From Nomia melanderi (taxonomy: Eukaryota > Arthropoda > Insecta > Hymenoptera > Halictidae), in the NCBI RefSeq assembly GCF_051020985.1, contig NC_134999.1:37729160-37793159 (forward strand): a stretch of 64,000 bases of DNA, read 5' to 3'. Positions 49,207 to 62,800 of this stretch are shown in pieces. The position numbers and the translations under genes were made by a program. Under the pieces are notes generated by a model. It was given only the letters and a program-made list of their open reading frames with translations, ran no database searches and was not told the origin of the DNA. Numbering within the stretch: position 1 is the first letter of the stretch; the number at the start of each line of letters is the position of its first letter.

Positions 49207-51862
49207 AATATCTATTGTCCGAGCAATTGACATATAATTCAGCTCCATCTGCTGAACGTTTCGTATATTCCAGAGCACCTTCGTGCTTTCCTTTCGGTGA
49301 AATTTAAATTCATCCGACGAAAGATACAATTGATCTGTGCGTATAATTTCTTCCACTGTTTCGTGACACTTATGAGATCATCAGCATACATTCCCCATCC
49401 CCGATGCGGATACAATGCTTCTTCCATGTCACGGCGCCCGAATCGTCGATGCTAATGCACACGTCTTTCTCGAGTCGGTCGTTCCCGTTCAACGAATTTT
49501 TGCGAGCAAGCCCAGGGCGTGACGATCACATTTGCACGTGCCAAGGGGCGTTCGCGTCACGTGGCGGCGGTTGACAGCGCGCTGCGACACGGAAACGAGT
49601 CATGGGTCTGGCCCATCTCGCCCACGATTGCCGCGGGAATCCCGGAGCGCTCGATTGCCCTCGCGCGTTTCGCATTCCACCCGTACCCCCGTTTCAATCG
49701 CGTCCTTTTCTTCCCTTTTCCGTTCGTCTTCGAGCGTCCCTTCTCTCTTCCCGCTTTTCCACTGCATCGGACCCGCCGCAGGAACAACAATGTTCGAGTC
49801 GACCGTGGAGACAATGGTCTCCGCCGGACAGTGATGGACTTTCTTTCGCGTTGACACGCGTTAACGATCGCGCCGCTGCCTTCTGATCGCAGACCGGAAC
49901 ACGATTTCAACGATTCCAGCCGCGACAGCCGGGGAAACGCTCGGTCGCAGCAGAATTCAGCGGACGCTTTTTGCATCGGTTAGCACGTGACGGTTAATCG
50001 CTTACTCGGTGGCTCGCTCGTTAGCCATTCTGCTCGCGAAATGCCGATGGATTCGCGGTTTCTGCCTATTTATACATTTCCCGGATTTTTGCGAACCATC
50101 GTGGACATCGACGGTCGAATCGAAATCGAACGAACGCGTTGAAAATCGAGATTTATATACACTCGATGTAACGAACCACCTTTGACACGTAATTTTGTCG
50201 TGAGAAACGTTGTAATTCCGTGAGTTATTTCTCGTTTTCGTAGCCGGAAGAGAATTCGGTCGGAAATTGGCGGACGCTATACAACGTGCAGCTACAAAGC
50301 GACGAACGCACCGGTGGACTCGCTTGCGTGGGATCGTCACAGAGGACGGTTCAAAGGGAAACAAAGTCTAGCTCGTTAATCCACTTGGCACTCGCCAGGA
50401 AACGGGAGACGAGTCGATATACTCGGGTCCGGCCTCCGGAGCCGGGACGTCGGTTTCGAAACGAACATCGAAAATCGAGAGCTTCGATTCTGGCACGACG
50501 CAGCCGCGTTACGTAACCAGGTCGTTGCACTTCGCTCTAAAATTTTGCCCAAGAGGTTTCTATCTACCCGTGACTCACCCGGTTGTTTCTACGAAATTCC
50601 TAAATATCCCTGACCGGTCGTAGAAGCCGCGCCTGGTGCCCCGAATACCCTAGATGCGTCGCATTTGTTACTGGCTCCTAATTTTGGTTGATCCGATGCC
50701 GCATAATCAAACATTTCATACAGATTTAACGATAATTTTCGTCAACACCTTATCCAATACCAGTTACATACTCTTTCAAGAACCACTTGTCCTGTTTGAG
50801 AACACAATTTACAAGAAAATCGTCGAGCATCGTATCGACGAGTTTACTCGGCGACAATAATTACACTTCTAACGGCAGAATCTACATGAAACAATCCAGT
50901 TTTAGCAAACCACCTTGTAGAGTACTCCGAGGATCGCAGAAAACGTAGAAAAATACGAAGCCGTCGCTGCAGGTATTACGCAACCGGCTATTTACATTGC
51001 AAACCGGGAGCCTCGCTAAAAAGATAAACAGCGAGTCGAGTTCATAAAGTCCCAAGGCCGGCGTTAAATGGAACGCAGCGATTCCGTGGGACCAAGCGAC
51101 CAGCGAACAGCAATTAAGAGCCCGGAGAGCGACGTTTAAGCTCTCCCCGTGACAACTTCTTCACACGGGGTCCCAGGCGTCAAGTGTCGACGGAAGCCAC
51201 TCGACTCAAGACGACGATAATCGTGAATGCTGCCGGTGATTCGGCCCGGTCCACATGTTTTGACACGTCACCGGCGGGGCTGTTTCACTCTCCCGGTATC
51301 CGAACATTAATCCTCCCCGCTTGCGGACCCGCCTAAACGACCATTCGCTCCTTGACGCTGGGATTTACGCCAGGACGAGGACAACGGGCGGTCAGGCCCC
51401 TTCCTCCTCTGTGTGTCTTTTATGTAAACGAAACTAACTCTCCGGGCTTTTTCCACGCGTAATTCGAGATCCCAGGAAGCGGAGGACAGGTTGCGTACAG
51501 GTGATCCAAGATTAACCGGTCGATCGGATCGAGTGGGCAGGTCGGGGCTCGGTGGTCGAACGCAGCCAGGAAGAAGAGGAGTACGGTCCCACGACGATTT
51601 ATCTCGGTGTGAGGTCAGGACGTGCCTTCCAGACCTGCGGAGATCTATCCTGCCCCTCGGTCCTTGGGTGTTCCTTTGTCTTTGCTCGCTGGCGAGATCC
51701 TTCGGCTCGAAGGGTTCCGGATTACTTTCTGGTATTAGTATTCCACGCGATCCTTTCTTCTACGTGGAAAGGAATCGAAGATCTGTAATACTATCTTCTG
51801 ATTGGGAACTCTGTCTTTTGGGAAATGTAGGTTGAAGATTTGCCGAGGACGCTTTGCTTGAT

Positions 51863-52075
51863 GAAATCTATTCAAATTCTAAATTCATCGAATTAATTCT
51901 GTTCATTCTACATCTTCAGGTTATTTCTTATAAAACCTATTCGAATTCAAGAACGAAGCACCGAATGAATAAAGTCTATTCCATATTTCTCGATCATTCC
52001 ACGTGAAATCTATTCGAATTCAAGAACGAAGCATCGAAGGATGAATTGTTTATTCTACACTTTCGGATCATCCGT
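51863..52075. repeat. Degenerate tandem repeat, three units of about 70-73 bp
   Basis: Units begin GAAATCTATTCAAATTC (51863), AAACCTATTCGAATTC (51933) and GAAATCTATTCGAATTC (52005). The second and third share CTATTCGAATTCAAGAACGA followed by AGCA; the first is more diverged. Each unit also ends with a T-rich 'TTCTACA/TTCCATA' segment. No open frame follows the period. Confidence 0.7.
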
Positions 52076-53596
52076 TCACCTGGAATCACCGACACTTCCA
52101 TCGACTCGACTACCAGACACGCCCTGCAGATATCTCGCGGACGCACAAGCCGTTCCTCGATCAAGGATAATCGGCGGGTGCCGCGTGGATTTATTACGTC
52201 GCCCGTGATACGATGATTACATCGTCAAAGGGAACGCGTTGATGCGACTCGGGCTCTATGTGATGCAATCCACTCGGGGCTACGGCGCGATCATAGGTGT
52301 GGCGGGTCAAAACCGCCGTCGATCGAACGAAGGGCCGTTCTGTGGCCGGTAGCCGAGCTGCGCCTGTTCGATGCCTACGGGGAATACTCGAGAGATCCGA
52401 GCATATCCGGCTCGCGGGACCAACGTGTCGTTACCCTTCGCGACTGTTGACCGATTATGTAAAACGCGCTACCACGGGTGGCCTTACCTCCCACTATTAC
52501 GTCGGATCCGCGCGTCCTTACTCCGCGCTGGATTACGGAACCGCGTGGGTGCTTCCATCGATCCACCCACTTGGTCCCGATCCTTTCGCGATCACCGGTC
52601 AATGGATCTTCTCGTGAGAATCACGAGACGATCGAGCAGGAATATAAACAGGCGGATTTTATGCGCTCGTGGCGTTTACGAGTACGGAAGATAGAGGAAT
52701 GCTTTAATGGAAATTTAATAATGCCACGGAATATTTTAGTAAGCCGATAATATTAATATAATGGTCGGAAGTTTTTCAGCGTTTCGATAGTTAAAATGAA
52801 AGTAACGCGTTGAATATATAATTGTTTCGAGTGTTGTGTGGGATTAGGTTTCTGAAAACAGGACGCCGGCCTCCGTCGCGTTGTACTTTTTTGAATATTT
52901 GATAAGAAAGTTTTACCGTGCGTGTAACAGTATCGTGAATAATCGAGTATTTTATGAAGTACCGTATATTTCGATGGGTTGGATTTATGTACTAATATAT
53001 ATTCAAATCAGTGGAATACAGGAATCAGCATAAATCAGCTGAATATCAATTGGACATCAACATTACATCGAGCATTTATAACAAGCATCACGGCCACGCG
53101 AAAGAGAAAATCCAGATAACTGCCACTGAAATTCGCCGGGACACGTATAAACGATTGATAAATTTGTCTGGGACAACGTAACGCGCCGCGCGTTACATGC
53201 TGGTGCTTTTCATGCCAGCAGTTAACGTTGTTTACGAGAAAGGAGGTTATTCATGCGGATGCGGGCCACCGTGGTCATATTTTCGACTATAATCGGTCGG
53301 AAAACCTTTTTGCCGCGTTACCCAAATTATATCTCACTTACGAAGACCTCTACCCGTAAAATCATCCCCCCAGATAATTGACTAGGATAACCCATTAGAT
53401 CACTTGATAAATCTCTGCTGTCTCTCCCGACAATAACTCTAAACTCCATACACACTGAATAACTGGCAGCCTTCCACAAGATCTTTCCCATTACAACAAA
53501 CGCAGACTTCATTTCAAATCAAATCCCCTTCATTTTCCAATCTCCATCCTCCAAAAAGAACAACAACAACACCCGTACCCGTTCCATCAGCGCAAA

Positions 53597-53889
53597 ATGA
53601 TCTCCGGGAACCCTTCACCTTATCCGAAGATCGAAGTGACTTCGTCACATTTGCATTCATCTCTCGCCGTCCCGGTGAAACCAGTCGGCTGGCCAGGTAT
53701 ATCCGCCCCGACCCGGCTGAGCCAACAAAATTACATTTCCGTACAAAGTACTAACCACCCTGGGCAAAGATTGCACTTTTCGAGGCCGGCCGCTAAGCGG
53801 TTGAGCAAACCCGGCGACACTCGCGTGCGGAGCTCGCGCAAGATGGCGTGCCAGCAAAGAGAAGAGCACAGGAGAGAGCTGCGGAACAG
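53597..53889 (+). CDS. Possible first coding exon, unassigned, ending at a strong donor
   Basis: An ATG-started frame (AAAATG) is open for 97 codons plus two bases and meets a consensus donor, AACAG|GTAGGT. A second in-frame ATG at 53843 in a strong context (CAAGATGG) gives a shorter version, MACQQREEHRRELRN. The last 25 residues are charged and look helical. No following exon was identified and no family is recognised. The ATG at 53843 also falls in an AAGATGGCG word, common near insect start sites. Confidence 0.28.
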
Positions 53890-56354
53890 GTAGGTACGGG
53901 CCGAGGAGGACTGGATAATCTTGGGCCCAGCCGCAGCGGCGCGCGATGAAGAGGATTCTTCCACCTTTTCGCCGCGGGCCATTATTCTACACGTGCGAAC
54001 ATTTCGCGGGAACAATGGTCCGGTCGTTAGCCGGGGCTTTTCGTCCTGAGTTAGGGATCGTGTCCGGCCGCCGCGTATTATTCCGCCGGGTTCCTGGAAC
54101 GACGTTCGTTTGTCGGCAAAAATAAGAAGCCGTGAAAAACCCCGTGGAAGCCGGGGGTCCTCGAGGAACCGGGCCGTCGACTGCCAGTCGGCCAGAACCG
54201 GGAGTCCACCTCTTTACACGTGTTCCCTTTCTCGCTTCCTTCATCTTCAACCTTAGCTCCCTTTTTTCTTCCCTTTCTAACCCGCCCTTCTTTCTCTGCT
54301 TCTCTCACTCTCTCTCTTTTTTTCTCCCTGTTGCCCTTTCCCGTTCCGTCTTGTTCGTAGTTAGGCTCCATTACCTCTCGCGAGGACATTTTCTGAAACT
54401 AATTGGGCCGCCGCCTCATTAGGCACGAAACTCGAGGATGACTTTCTCGCGTTAGCGCGGCCAGGCCAGATTGCTCCTCCCCGGAGGTGGGAGTCGTAAA
54501 GAGGTCCGCCGGGCCACGGGCGAGGTTTTTGTTCGGGACATGTTCGTGGCGGAGGAAAAACCTGGAGCTTGCGTGCCACCGTTGGCGAAGACGCGATGAC
54601 GCTGGATAGCGAGGATGTTTAGCTCGGGGATGTGGAAGGATGGAATCGATGCTTCGAGCGGGCACGAGTTGCTTCTGTGTGTATAGAAAGGTGCTTAGTG
54701 AAAGGGAGGAGGAGGACTTTATGCGAGGCAGTCGGTTGGGAGTGGAGGATTCTGTGATTAAAATGAGTTGAGTATTGTTGTGGAAGGAACTTATGGATAA
54801 AGCTGGGAGGATGAAGTATAGGGGGATATATATATGAATTCGACGCGATGCATCTGAATGAAAATGGAATGTTCTTTAAAGGAAATGGGCACTTGATCAA
54901 ATACGGGGGAACCTTTTGCTAGGAGAAGAGTCAAGTCGGCGTCCTTTTACCGGAGTATCCAATGTTTCTTTAATAAATTGAAAGAAATGGGTCTGGCATT
55001 GAGGTCATAACGATTCACCCCGTGAAAAGGCGCAAACCCCTCGAATACATTAACGATCTCAGTTTCGAAGCGCAGCTTCCTATTTGCATAATGCCCTTTC
55101 TTCGCTCGATAGAACAACGTTTCCGTGAAATCCCTTTCCCGAGCGACGGCAATGGGGGTGGGTGGCGTTTAATGCCACCGCGTTCCTCGCTCGGGAACAG
55201 GATGCGTGTTCCCGTGAATGAATTCTTTAATAGCCAGCGAACGTGCCCTCGTGATACGGCGACACATTAGCGACACATTCGAAATATTTAGGTATGCCTG
55301 AGAATGGCCATTTAGCCGCTCGGGTTCGACTCATTGTGAGCGGGAAGGGGTGAACACGGTGACTAAAGGATTTCTGGCTGCGACAGGCGAAAGAAAACTC
55401 TTTTAAAAGTCCGGGAGACTTTCTTAATCGATTTCTTCCTTAATGCCTTTGTCCTCGGGTAACTTGTTACTCGATTCGTTATTTCGTTAAGATTAGATTC
55501 CAGTTGTACCTCTGAATATCGTATTATCGTAAGTAATACGAAAAGAAAATCTACATACCGAATCATCAAAGACAAGAAAATAAAGTTTACAAGCGTCTCT
55601 AGAAACCCCTAATCGCCGATCGACAAATTGAACGACGCGCCCAGTTTCCTCCACAAAGCAAACAATCCAGCGCAGAAATCAATTCAGCCAATACCATCAA
55701 ACCACCATAAATCACGGGGCAAATCCTAACGTGCGAACACCGAACGAAAGGATCCGCTCGCATAATAACCTGTCACATTAATGAACAAGTGATCCCGCGA
55801 ACGGCTCGGAAACCGGTTCCCGATTTTTCCCAGGTGACGATAAGGTCCCAGATGCGCGCCCTGCGAGGAAGGGACTTCACCGCACAGCCGTTCGCGTTCT
55901 ATCGTTAGGGCAAAGGTATTCAAGGGCGACAGGAGAATGGAACGAAGCACCGTGGAAGGGGCTGACGGGAGGAGGGGACCGGAAAGCGGCTGCCTACAGA
56001 GAGGACAAGGGAGATGAAATCTTACTGTGCCCGACCTGCTCTAATCTGCTTCGCCTTGGTAGACGCTGCGCCTCCTGCTTCCCGTATTCCCGTGTCACCC
56101 GGTTTTCTCTCCTTTTTGCCCCATTGCCATCGATTTCCCTTTCCCGACAACCCCTTCGGCCCCAACATCGAGCCGTGTGACACGACAAGTTCGAATATCT
56201 CCGAGTTGTTCCACGGCACTTAACGAGAATGGAATTTCCATTGGATCGATGGGAGTTTGTCCCGGAAGATTTAAAGAAGCTGAAAGCTAAAGGGGAACGC
56301 GCAATTGAGCTAACCGATCCTCTCTCTTTTCCCTTCCCCTCGCCCACTCGTCAG

Positions 56355-56400
56355 TTTCTTCTTCTTCTTCTTCTCCTTCTTCGTCTTCTTCTTCGTGTTC
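56355..56400. repeat. (CTT)n trinucleotide repeat, interrupted
   Basis: About 14 CTT-type triplets with CCTT and CGT interruptions. Confidence 0.85.
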
Positions 56401-59400
56401 GCCCGCTTCCGCCACCTTCGAACCTCACAACGAGCCTCTGCAATCGGTCGATCTACACGATTATTGGCTATCGTTCGATCTATACGCCGGCCTAATTGGA
56501 TTTATTAATATAATTAAAGAGGGAACCGATGGGAGGATTATATGTAACTGTACCCGAAGCTGCCGGAAGCGTTTATGGGCCACCTTTGAACTCCGGGAAA
56601 TGTTTGGCGTTCGTCACGAAGTTTATGGCCGAGCTGGGGTTGCAGTTTCCCTCTAGAGCTGTCGGTTCCCTTATCTCTCGTCGAAATTAATTTACGACGG
56701 GGATCGATAAGTGTCGCAGGAAATATTTGCATCGTTTCGGATGATGCACTTCGGTGAAGGTTTTGTGTCCTTATCGCGGACTGGCTTGTCCGAACACGTA
56801 ATTCCCGAGTCGCAAATATTTGACTGTCGCGGTTCGCTTTTGGAGACCCTTGGGTGACGTTTGCTTCTTTTGTAGTCGACTATGGGATTCGTCAAGATGG
56901 TTCCCACGCGTAGATTTTCACGCGTTCAGTATCGAGGTTCGACGACTATTCTCCTTATTATTTTTATCCCCAATTTCACGAAATAACCAATGAAAACAGA
57001 CATTACAAACTGCATAAAACTCCATAATCTGTATGTAACTAAAGAAACAATACTTTTTACCAGGAATATTATATAAAAATATATAAATCGACTACCCAAC
57101 ATAAATTATTCACGAATCACCCTATAAAGAACGCCCAGAAATTCTATCGACAGTGGCCAGATGCAGTCGCGTTAATTCCAGCCGGAAGTTCGATTCGCCG
57201 GAAGCGCGGTGACACGAGAAGCTGACAAATCGGCCAACGTGGTTCGCGCCGGTGTTGGCGCTCGTGCGCGGCTCAAAAGCTGGCAGACACGCTTGTTATT
57301 GTTGGTACCGCGAGGGGTCGTTTGGTGGCTGACAGTGTACCGGAGACATGCATAATAATGTGTCTTTGTCGGAGGGGTGGAAAGTTGCATCGCGGCGGAT
57401 ATTAGCCGTCTCGCCGGCCTCGAGGGGTTGTTACAGGTAGAAATAACAGGCGGAGGGCGGCGACGATAGGCCCGCAAAGAAACAGAAAGTCTCGCGAAAC
57501 GTGAAAAGGGGAAATGAGGCGGACAATGACTTCGCGCGCCCGTGAATATCCGCGCGGAACAATTTAGCCGGGCGCATAGTCTGCAAGGATGCTCTTTTCA
57601 CGGGGCGAGAAGTAATTACGAACACGGTTTTAATCACGCTCCCAGCAACATTGAGTTTGTAATAATTGTATCTCCACCGACTTCACTGGTAATTAGTATA
57701 TAACCATTAATCTAACTCTTTTCATTTCACTCGTTAAATATTCAGAATATTTTCAAATTTTATTCATTTGAGCAACTTACGTCTAGAATTTCACTAGAAT
57801 TTCACATTACAATTGAGTCACTCGGAGGCCAATGGGGTAAGTCCAGAGTTAATATTTTGACTTGTGAAATTATTATGCAACATGTTTAGAAGCTATAAGA
57901 AGGGCTTTCTGGCCTATAAAAGACGAAGCAACTAATAAATCCTCGAATAACTAAAAAGAATATTATTTATTCCGTAAAAGTTTCCACCGACAATCAGAAA
58001 CATCTACCCACAATATTTCATACGTAGTTATCAAAAACCTCGCGGGAACAAGGAAATCTAACCGGAAACATCGCTCAAGGCTACACCGGTAGCCCGAAAC
58101 AGTGAGTCTCGTCGCAGCGAAATCCTCGGGTAAACGATCCTCAGATAATTGCGCACCTGTTTCCATCTCTATCCGGATTGGCGCGTAGGCGCTCGGATTA
58201 CGAGCGCCGGTGCGACGCGGCATTGCGAGGGACTGCTGCTGGAGGACGTAGAAAATTCAGGACGAATTTTAATCTGAACGCGTGCATACCCGGAGCACGC
58301 GCGACGTGTATTTCAAAAGGGTGCAAGGGGAATATTCGGGAAACGTGCCAAGGGGACGCGGAGACAAGCCCGGCGACCCGTTCCCGCAATAACGCGAATA
58401 ATGGCGGCTGGTTTTCTGGAATGGCCGAGCGCGAAGGAAACGTTCGGCCGCGACCGCGCCGGAAAATCACGTAACGCAGTCCAGTTAACCGGAGTTCCAG
58501 GTTGCCGGGGAGCGAGAGGAACGTCTATCGATGCCTGTCATCGCGAGGAACACCGATGATTACGCCGCAATCGTTCTACCGTGACAGGTGAACCACCGGC
58601 ACCGCAATAATTGTTCAGAAAATTGTCTGACCGTGATCCGCACCGCCTGGTATTCGTTTTGTTTGTTCAAGGGAAACCACTATGATTAGGGGCGACGAAT
58701 TCAGATGGGATTCCTACGGATGGCTTTCCAACTGTCCTGAATTTTTTTGATCCCGCATCAGCGACGTACAAGTTTCTCCAGATGGTTTCAAGAGTCTGCG
58801 GAGGGCACGCAAACGATTCAATGGAATTAGAGTGAAACAACCGAATCAGTAGGACAACAGCGTTGTTTACCATTGCCAATGTAAAGGGAAGATTATGTAA
58901 GCAGACGATTCGACGAGTCTCCTACGTCACCCATTATGCGTGCTAACAAGACCATTTTCATTAGTGCATTATCTTTCATCGGGAGAACAGAACACCGTTG
59001 CGTCATCTTCCTTTCAGCGAGACCTACACATTGTGCCTCAATGTCGCTGCGATACTTATGAAACGATGCACAGCGTCGTTCAAAAGTGCGGCGCACGTTT
59101 TGAATGGAAGATCGGTTCCATTAACCATTCCAATTTCGGTCAGCTGAACACTACATCATGCTATCGAAGTCGTTTCTAGAATGACGCACATGAATCAGCT
59201 TTGTACACCTGAGCGAACCCCAAAGGAACCGTTCCCGTGATCCAGCCAGTTTTATCATGCTCGGGTCGTTAAACCGATCTATAAATTTTCATCCTCCGGC
59301 GCCGCGTCAGTCGTCAATCGGATATTCCGTCCCCGGAGTCGATTTTCATGGGAAATCACGGTCGTCTTCGCGGAAGCGAGCACGCGACCATTACGAGGCT

Positions 59401-59877
59401 CGATCTTTTGGGTCGATTGCACGGCCCGTGGCGCGGCTAATGGACCAAACAGGAAGCGGGAGCGTGCTTAAACGTTTATCCGGTCGATCGGATTCCGTTC
59501 TCTTTTCCGACTTTGCGCGGGACCGCGGCGGGCGGCGGTGCTTTCACGTTGCGATCGGACACGCGTGTCCGCGAGATAGCGTTCCCCTCGATTTCCACGC
59601 GGACTACTAATTTGTATCATTACGTGCACGCGAAAAAAGAAGGTCGATCGGCAACTTTATCGTTTGTTCGACTGCCGCCGTGTCGATTGAGTCATTCGGA
59701 CCATCGAGCAAACGCCTGAAAGTATAGGTAGCCGCAAACATTTTAGTTCCCACTGATAATCGGTCGGTTTATTTCCTACTTCATATCGGGAATATAATTC
59801 AAAAGCTTCACGGTTGGAAGAATCGGGGATTCCGAGGACAGGTGCGCAGAGATCACGTCAAAAACTTAGATAGACAT

Positions 59878-59893
59878 GCTTTCAAAGGGTTAA
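59878..59893 (-). repeat. TTAACCCTTTGAAAGC mini-repeat end
   Basis: On the minus strand this shares TTAACCCTTTG with the mini-element at 18828 and the copies at 28934 and 49190, then diverges. Confidence 0.5.
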
Positions 59894-62800
59894 TGGTCAC
59901 GAGGACCGTTTAGCCATCGAGCCATTATCCCTAGACTCCGTGCTCGATACCGCTGATGAAGTGAAACGCTCGTAAACCGTTCCACGATACCTAAAGAGCT
60001 TCTAATTCTGGAAATCCGGAAGACCTTTGATCAGACGATTTTCTCGATGGACGTCTTTTAGTGCGTACAGCGTTTAATGTGTCTCCGAGAAATTGACGAG
60101 AGATTCTTAGGGTTTAAGTGGTGCCGATTAGCGCCGATGCACGGTAATAATTATTCGTAGTATCTTAAACGCTTGGATCACACAATATAACACTTGAAAG
60201 CCACGAACCTTTCAAATTCATTTCAATAACATCGGAAAAACTGTTTCCTGGTCTACATTATGATAATTTATAGTCGAAAAATGACTAATTCCTATTCAAA
60301 TCACACCGATCAACGTAACCTTCGCTTGCGTAATCTCTTTAGGAAATTGTTAACAATTGCCTCGTTGATTTTACTACCTTCTCTCTCATTATATCGTCGT
60401 CTATCACTTTAAAGAAGGAAGTTAGACTGTGGAATCTGTTGGAATAATTATGAGCAGTGCTCTTTAGTCGGTTAACCGGCGAACAAAGTGAACAAGATGG
60501 CGTCCGACGCGTAATGGCGTCGTAACTAGCGGCGAATGGGACGTGTCTCCTGCGAATCGCCGGCGAAGTATGGGAGAGATCGCGTCTGATCGCCGGTGGA
60601 AACGGCATAGGTCGGTTTCCACGGGGCCGTTTGTGGGAATACAGATCAAGGAAGAGGGCCGGCGCAGGTGGATGTTGCTCATAATTCAGGGAAAGACAGT
60701 GCCGGACGCACGAGGGTGCCACCAACGGGCCATGCAAAGCCCCTATCTGATCGATTTAACTAAACGCCTCCACTATATCACCCTTAACTGATCTTCACCT
60801 TTCACCCTTTTATACACGGCGGACTGCGTTCCTCGCCTCGGTCTCGTAGTTCTTCGCCGCGGTTGCTACGCCACGGCCATCTACACGACGGGATACAAAA
60901 AGACGCTCGTGAGAACACCGAGCCGTGACCGGGCGTCGATGACTTCTACTCGCTAAATGACAGTTGCCCCTACGACACCGGACACGGGAATTGATATTTC
61001 GACCACTGGGGAGTCCTGGTGATTACCCGGTGCCAGGAAAAGTCAGAATTCGAGATTCAATCCCGCGTCGGTCACCTAGTGTATCAGCGACATCGAAAGA
61101 TCTAGCTAGGTTCTGATAGTTTCAAATATTTTTATATAATAGTTTAATTAATTAAGTCGAATATGATTTGAGAATTCGGAGAATAATGTGTTGGTAATTC
61201 TGAAAATTTTAATAAGTCCGTAACCAACGGGAGAAGTATTCTCAGCGAAAGAGTGCACTCCGTGACTCACTGCCCGTTTGCAAGTCGTTAGCCGCATGAA
61301 AAACAAGACGCTCTTTGTTCCGTGGCGTGTCATCTTGACGCCGTGCAACCGCGGAAGCATATAATTAACAGATTTCACGTATTTTCTGCTCGCTCGTCTC
61401 GTGCCCCTCATTACGGACTCTCGAGAAATCATCCGACGACCTTTGTTCACCTCAGCGACCACGGAAGAATTCTGTCGTGTCGCGGTACTCCCGGTGAAAA
61501 GGGTTTGTCGGGCTGATTGCCTGGAATTACCGAGATCCAGCTGCACCGCTAAGCATTCTAGCAATCGCGGACGGAGAAACAATCCTGCAATTCCGGGGGA
61601 ACTTTCGACTTGGTGAACTATGTAACCCAGAGTCGCGGGAGAAAATTCAATAATCCTCTCAAAATTCTATAAATTCACCTGTGATCCACTTCCTACATAA
61701 AACAACAACACGGAACTTCCCCTTTACAAGCTGTTCCAAAACGTAATTCTATTCAACTTGGCTAACCATCAGTTCTCGATCGATTCTCAACAAAATTTCC
61801 TTCGTCTTCTACCGACTTTTTAATTCTCGATAAAATTATATTTCAAAACTTCCTTCCAACAATTGCCCTGAAAGATTCATTCATTAATCGTGGTTCAACT
61901 CGCAATACTCCCGTTAATACCACCGAGAGTCTTCAATCCCGAGCTCTTCCACGAAGAGATCCTCGCTTCCACCGGAAGTGTGCAAGGATTACGTCAGCGC
62001 AGAACCGAACAAGCGACCTTCTCCGTACAATAAAATAATTCACGTCGAACAGAGCGACTAGTGTACGTTTGCCTGGAAACAGCTGAACGAACAAATTCCT
62101 TTGCGCAACGGGCAAAAGCCGGGCCGCGGACACCCGCGCGCGCGTTTCTGCCTTTTGCAACCAGACTCGCGGTTCGAACGAAACTGCGGCTCGCTTTCTG
62201 ACATTTCGTGTTGCCGCCCGGATTATCATATTACACGCGCGGTACGTGCCGACGTCCGCGAGATTTACTTTTCGCGATTACAGATAATCCGCTGATGGAT
62301 CATCCCGCGGCTTGTCGGCCGGCTGCGGCACGCCGCTCGCCACACACGGAGACATCGATTGTTCCCTCTCGACGGGATCGACGAACAGTGTGCCGCATCA
62401 ATTATTCAAAAACAATGAGCGACGATCGGTTACAAGGCACGCGGAGGTCTCGAGCTACCTGACGCTGCCGCTTCCTCGTCGCTATCGCTCAATGTCTCGG
62501 GGACGGCCCGACATTTTGTTCTTGGGGGACATCTTAGCTACCGACAAAATGGCGGGAGGCGGCAACTTGATTAGTGTTAATGAAGATTTTAAGGTCTGGC
62601 GACTTGGACTATTGACTAGATTAACGATGGATGCAATAGTTACTTCGACGAGAGATTAGTGACCTTAAAAGAAACAAGTAAATATGATTTTGTACATGAA
62701 AGAATACACTCCTTTATACAGAGAATATTTATAGCTACAAGCATGGTAGTTCTTTCGGGTGTCAAGCTACAAATTCTCAGAGGCTATTACTCAGCCACGT

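Larger units (their letters stand above)
42207..51862. other. Non-coding stretch downstream of the SLC5 gene
   Basis: No supportable exon apart from doubtful open frames at 45852-45938 and 47488-48093. CpG-rich blocks at 43.1-44.0, 46.5-46.9, 47.6-48.2 and 49.5-50.0 kb create long overlapping open frames on both strands. Mini-repeat ends lie at 47014 (TTAACACTTTGACC) and 49190. Confidence 0.5.

Noticed and set aside
49239..49427. Y-A-D-D motif suggesting reverse transcriptase
   Set aside because: Only four residues match. The surrounding 62 codons lack other RT motifs, and the frame is too short.
52297..52617. 106-codon plus-strand frame with a varied C-terminal half
   Set aside because: It starts at a non-ATG codon, is overlapped by three other frames, and has no recognisable motif.
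62434..62444. AAGGCACGCGG resembling the miR-124 seed region
   Set aside because: The match stops after 11 bases and no flanking hairpin of pre-miRNA size is apparent.
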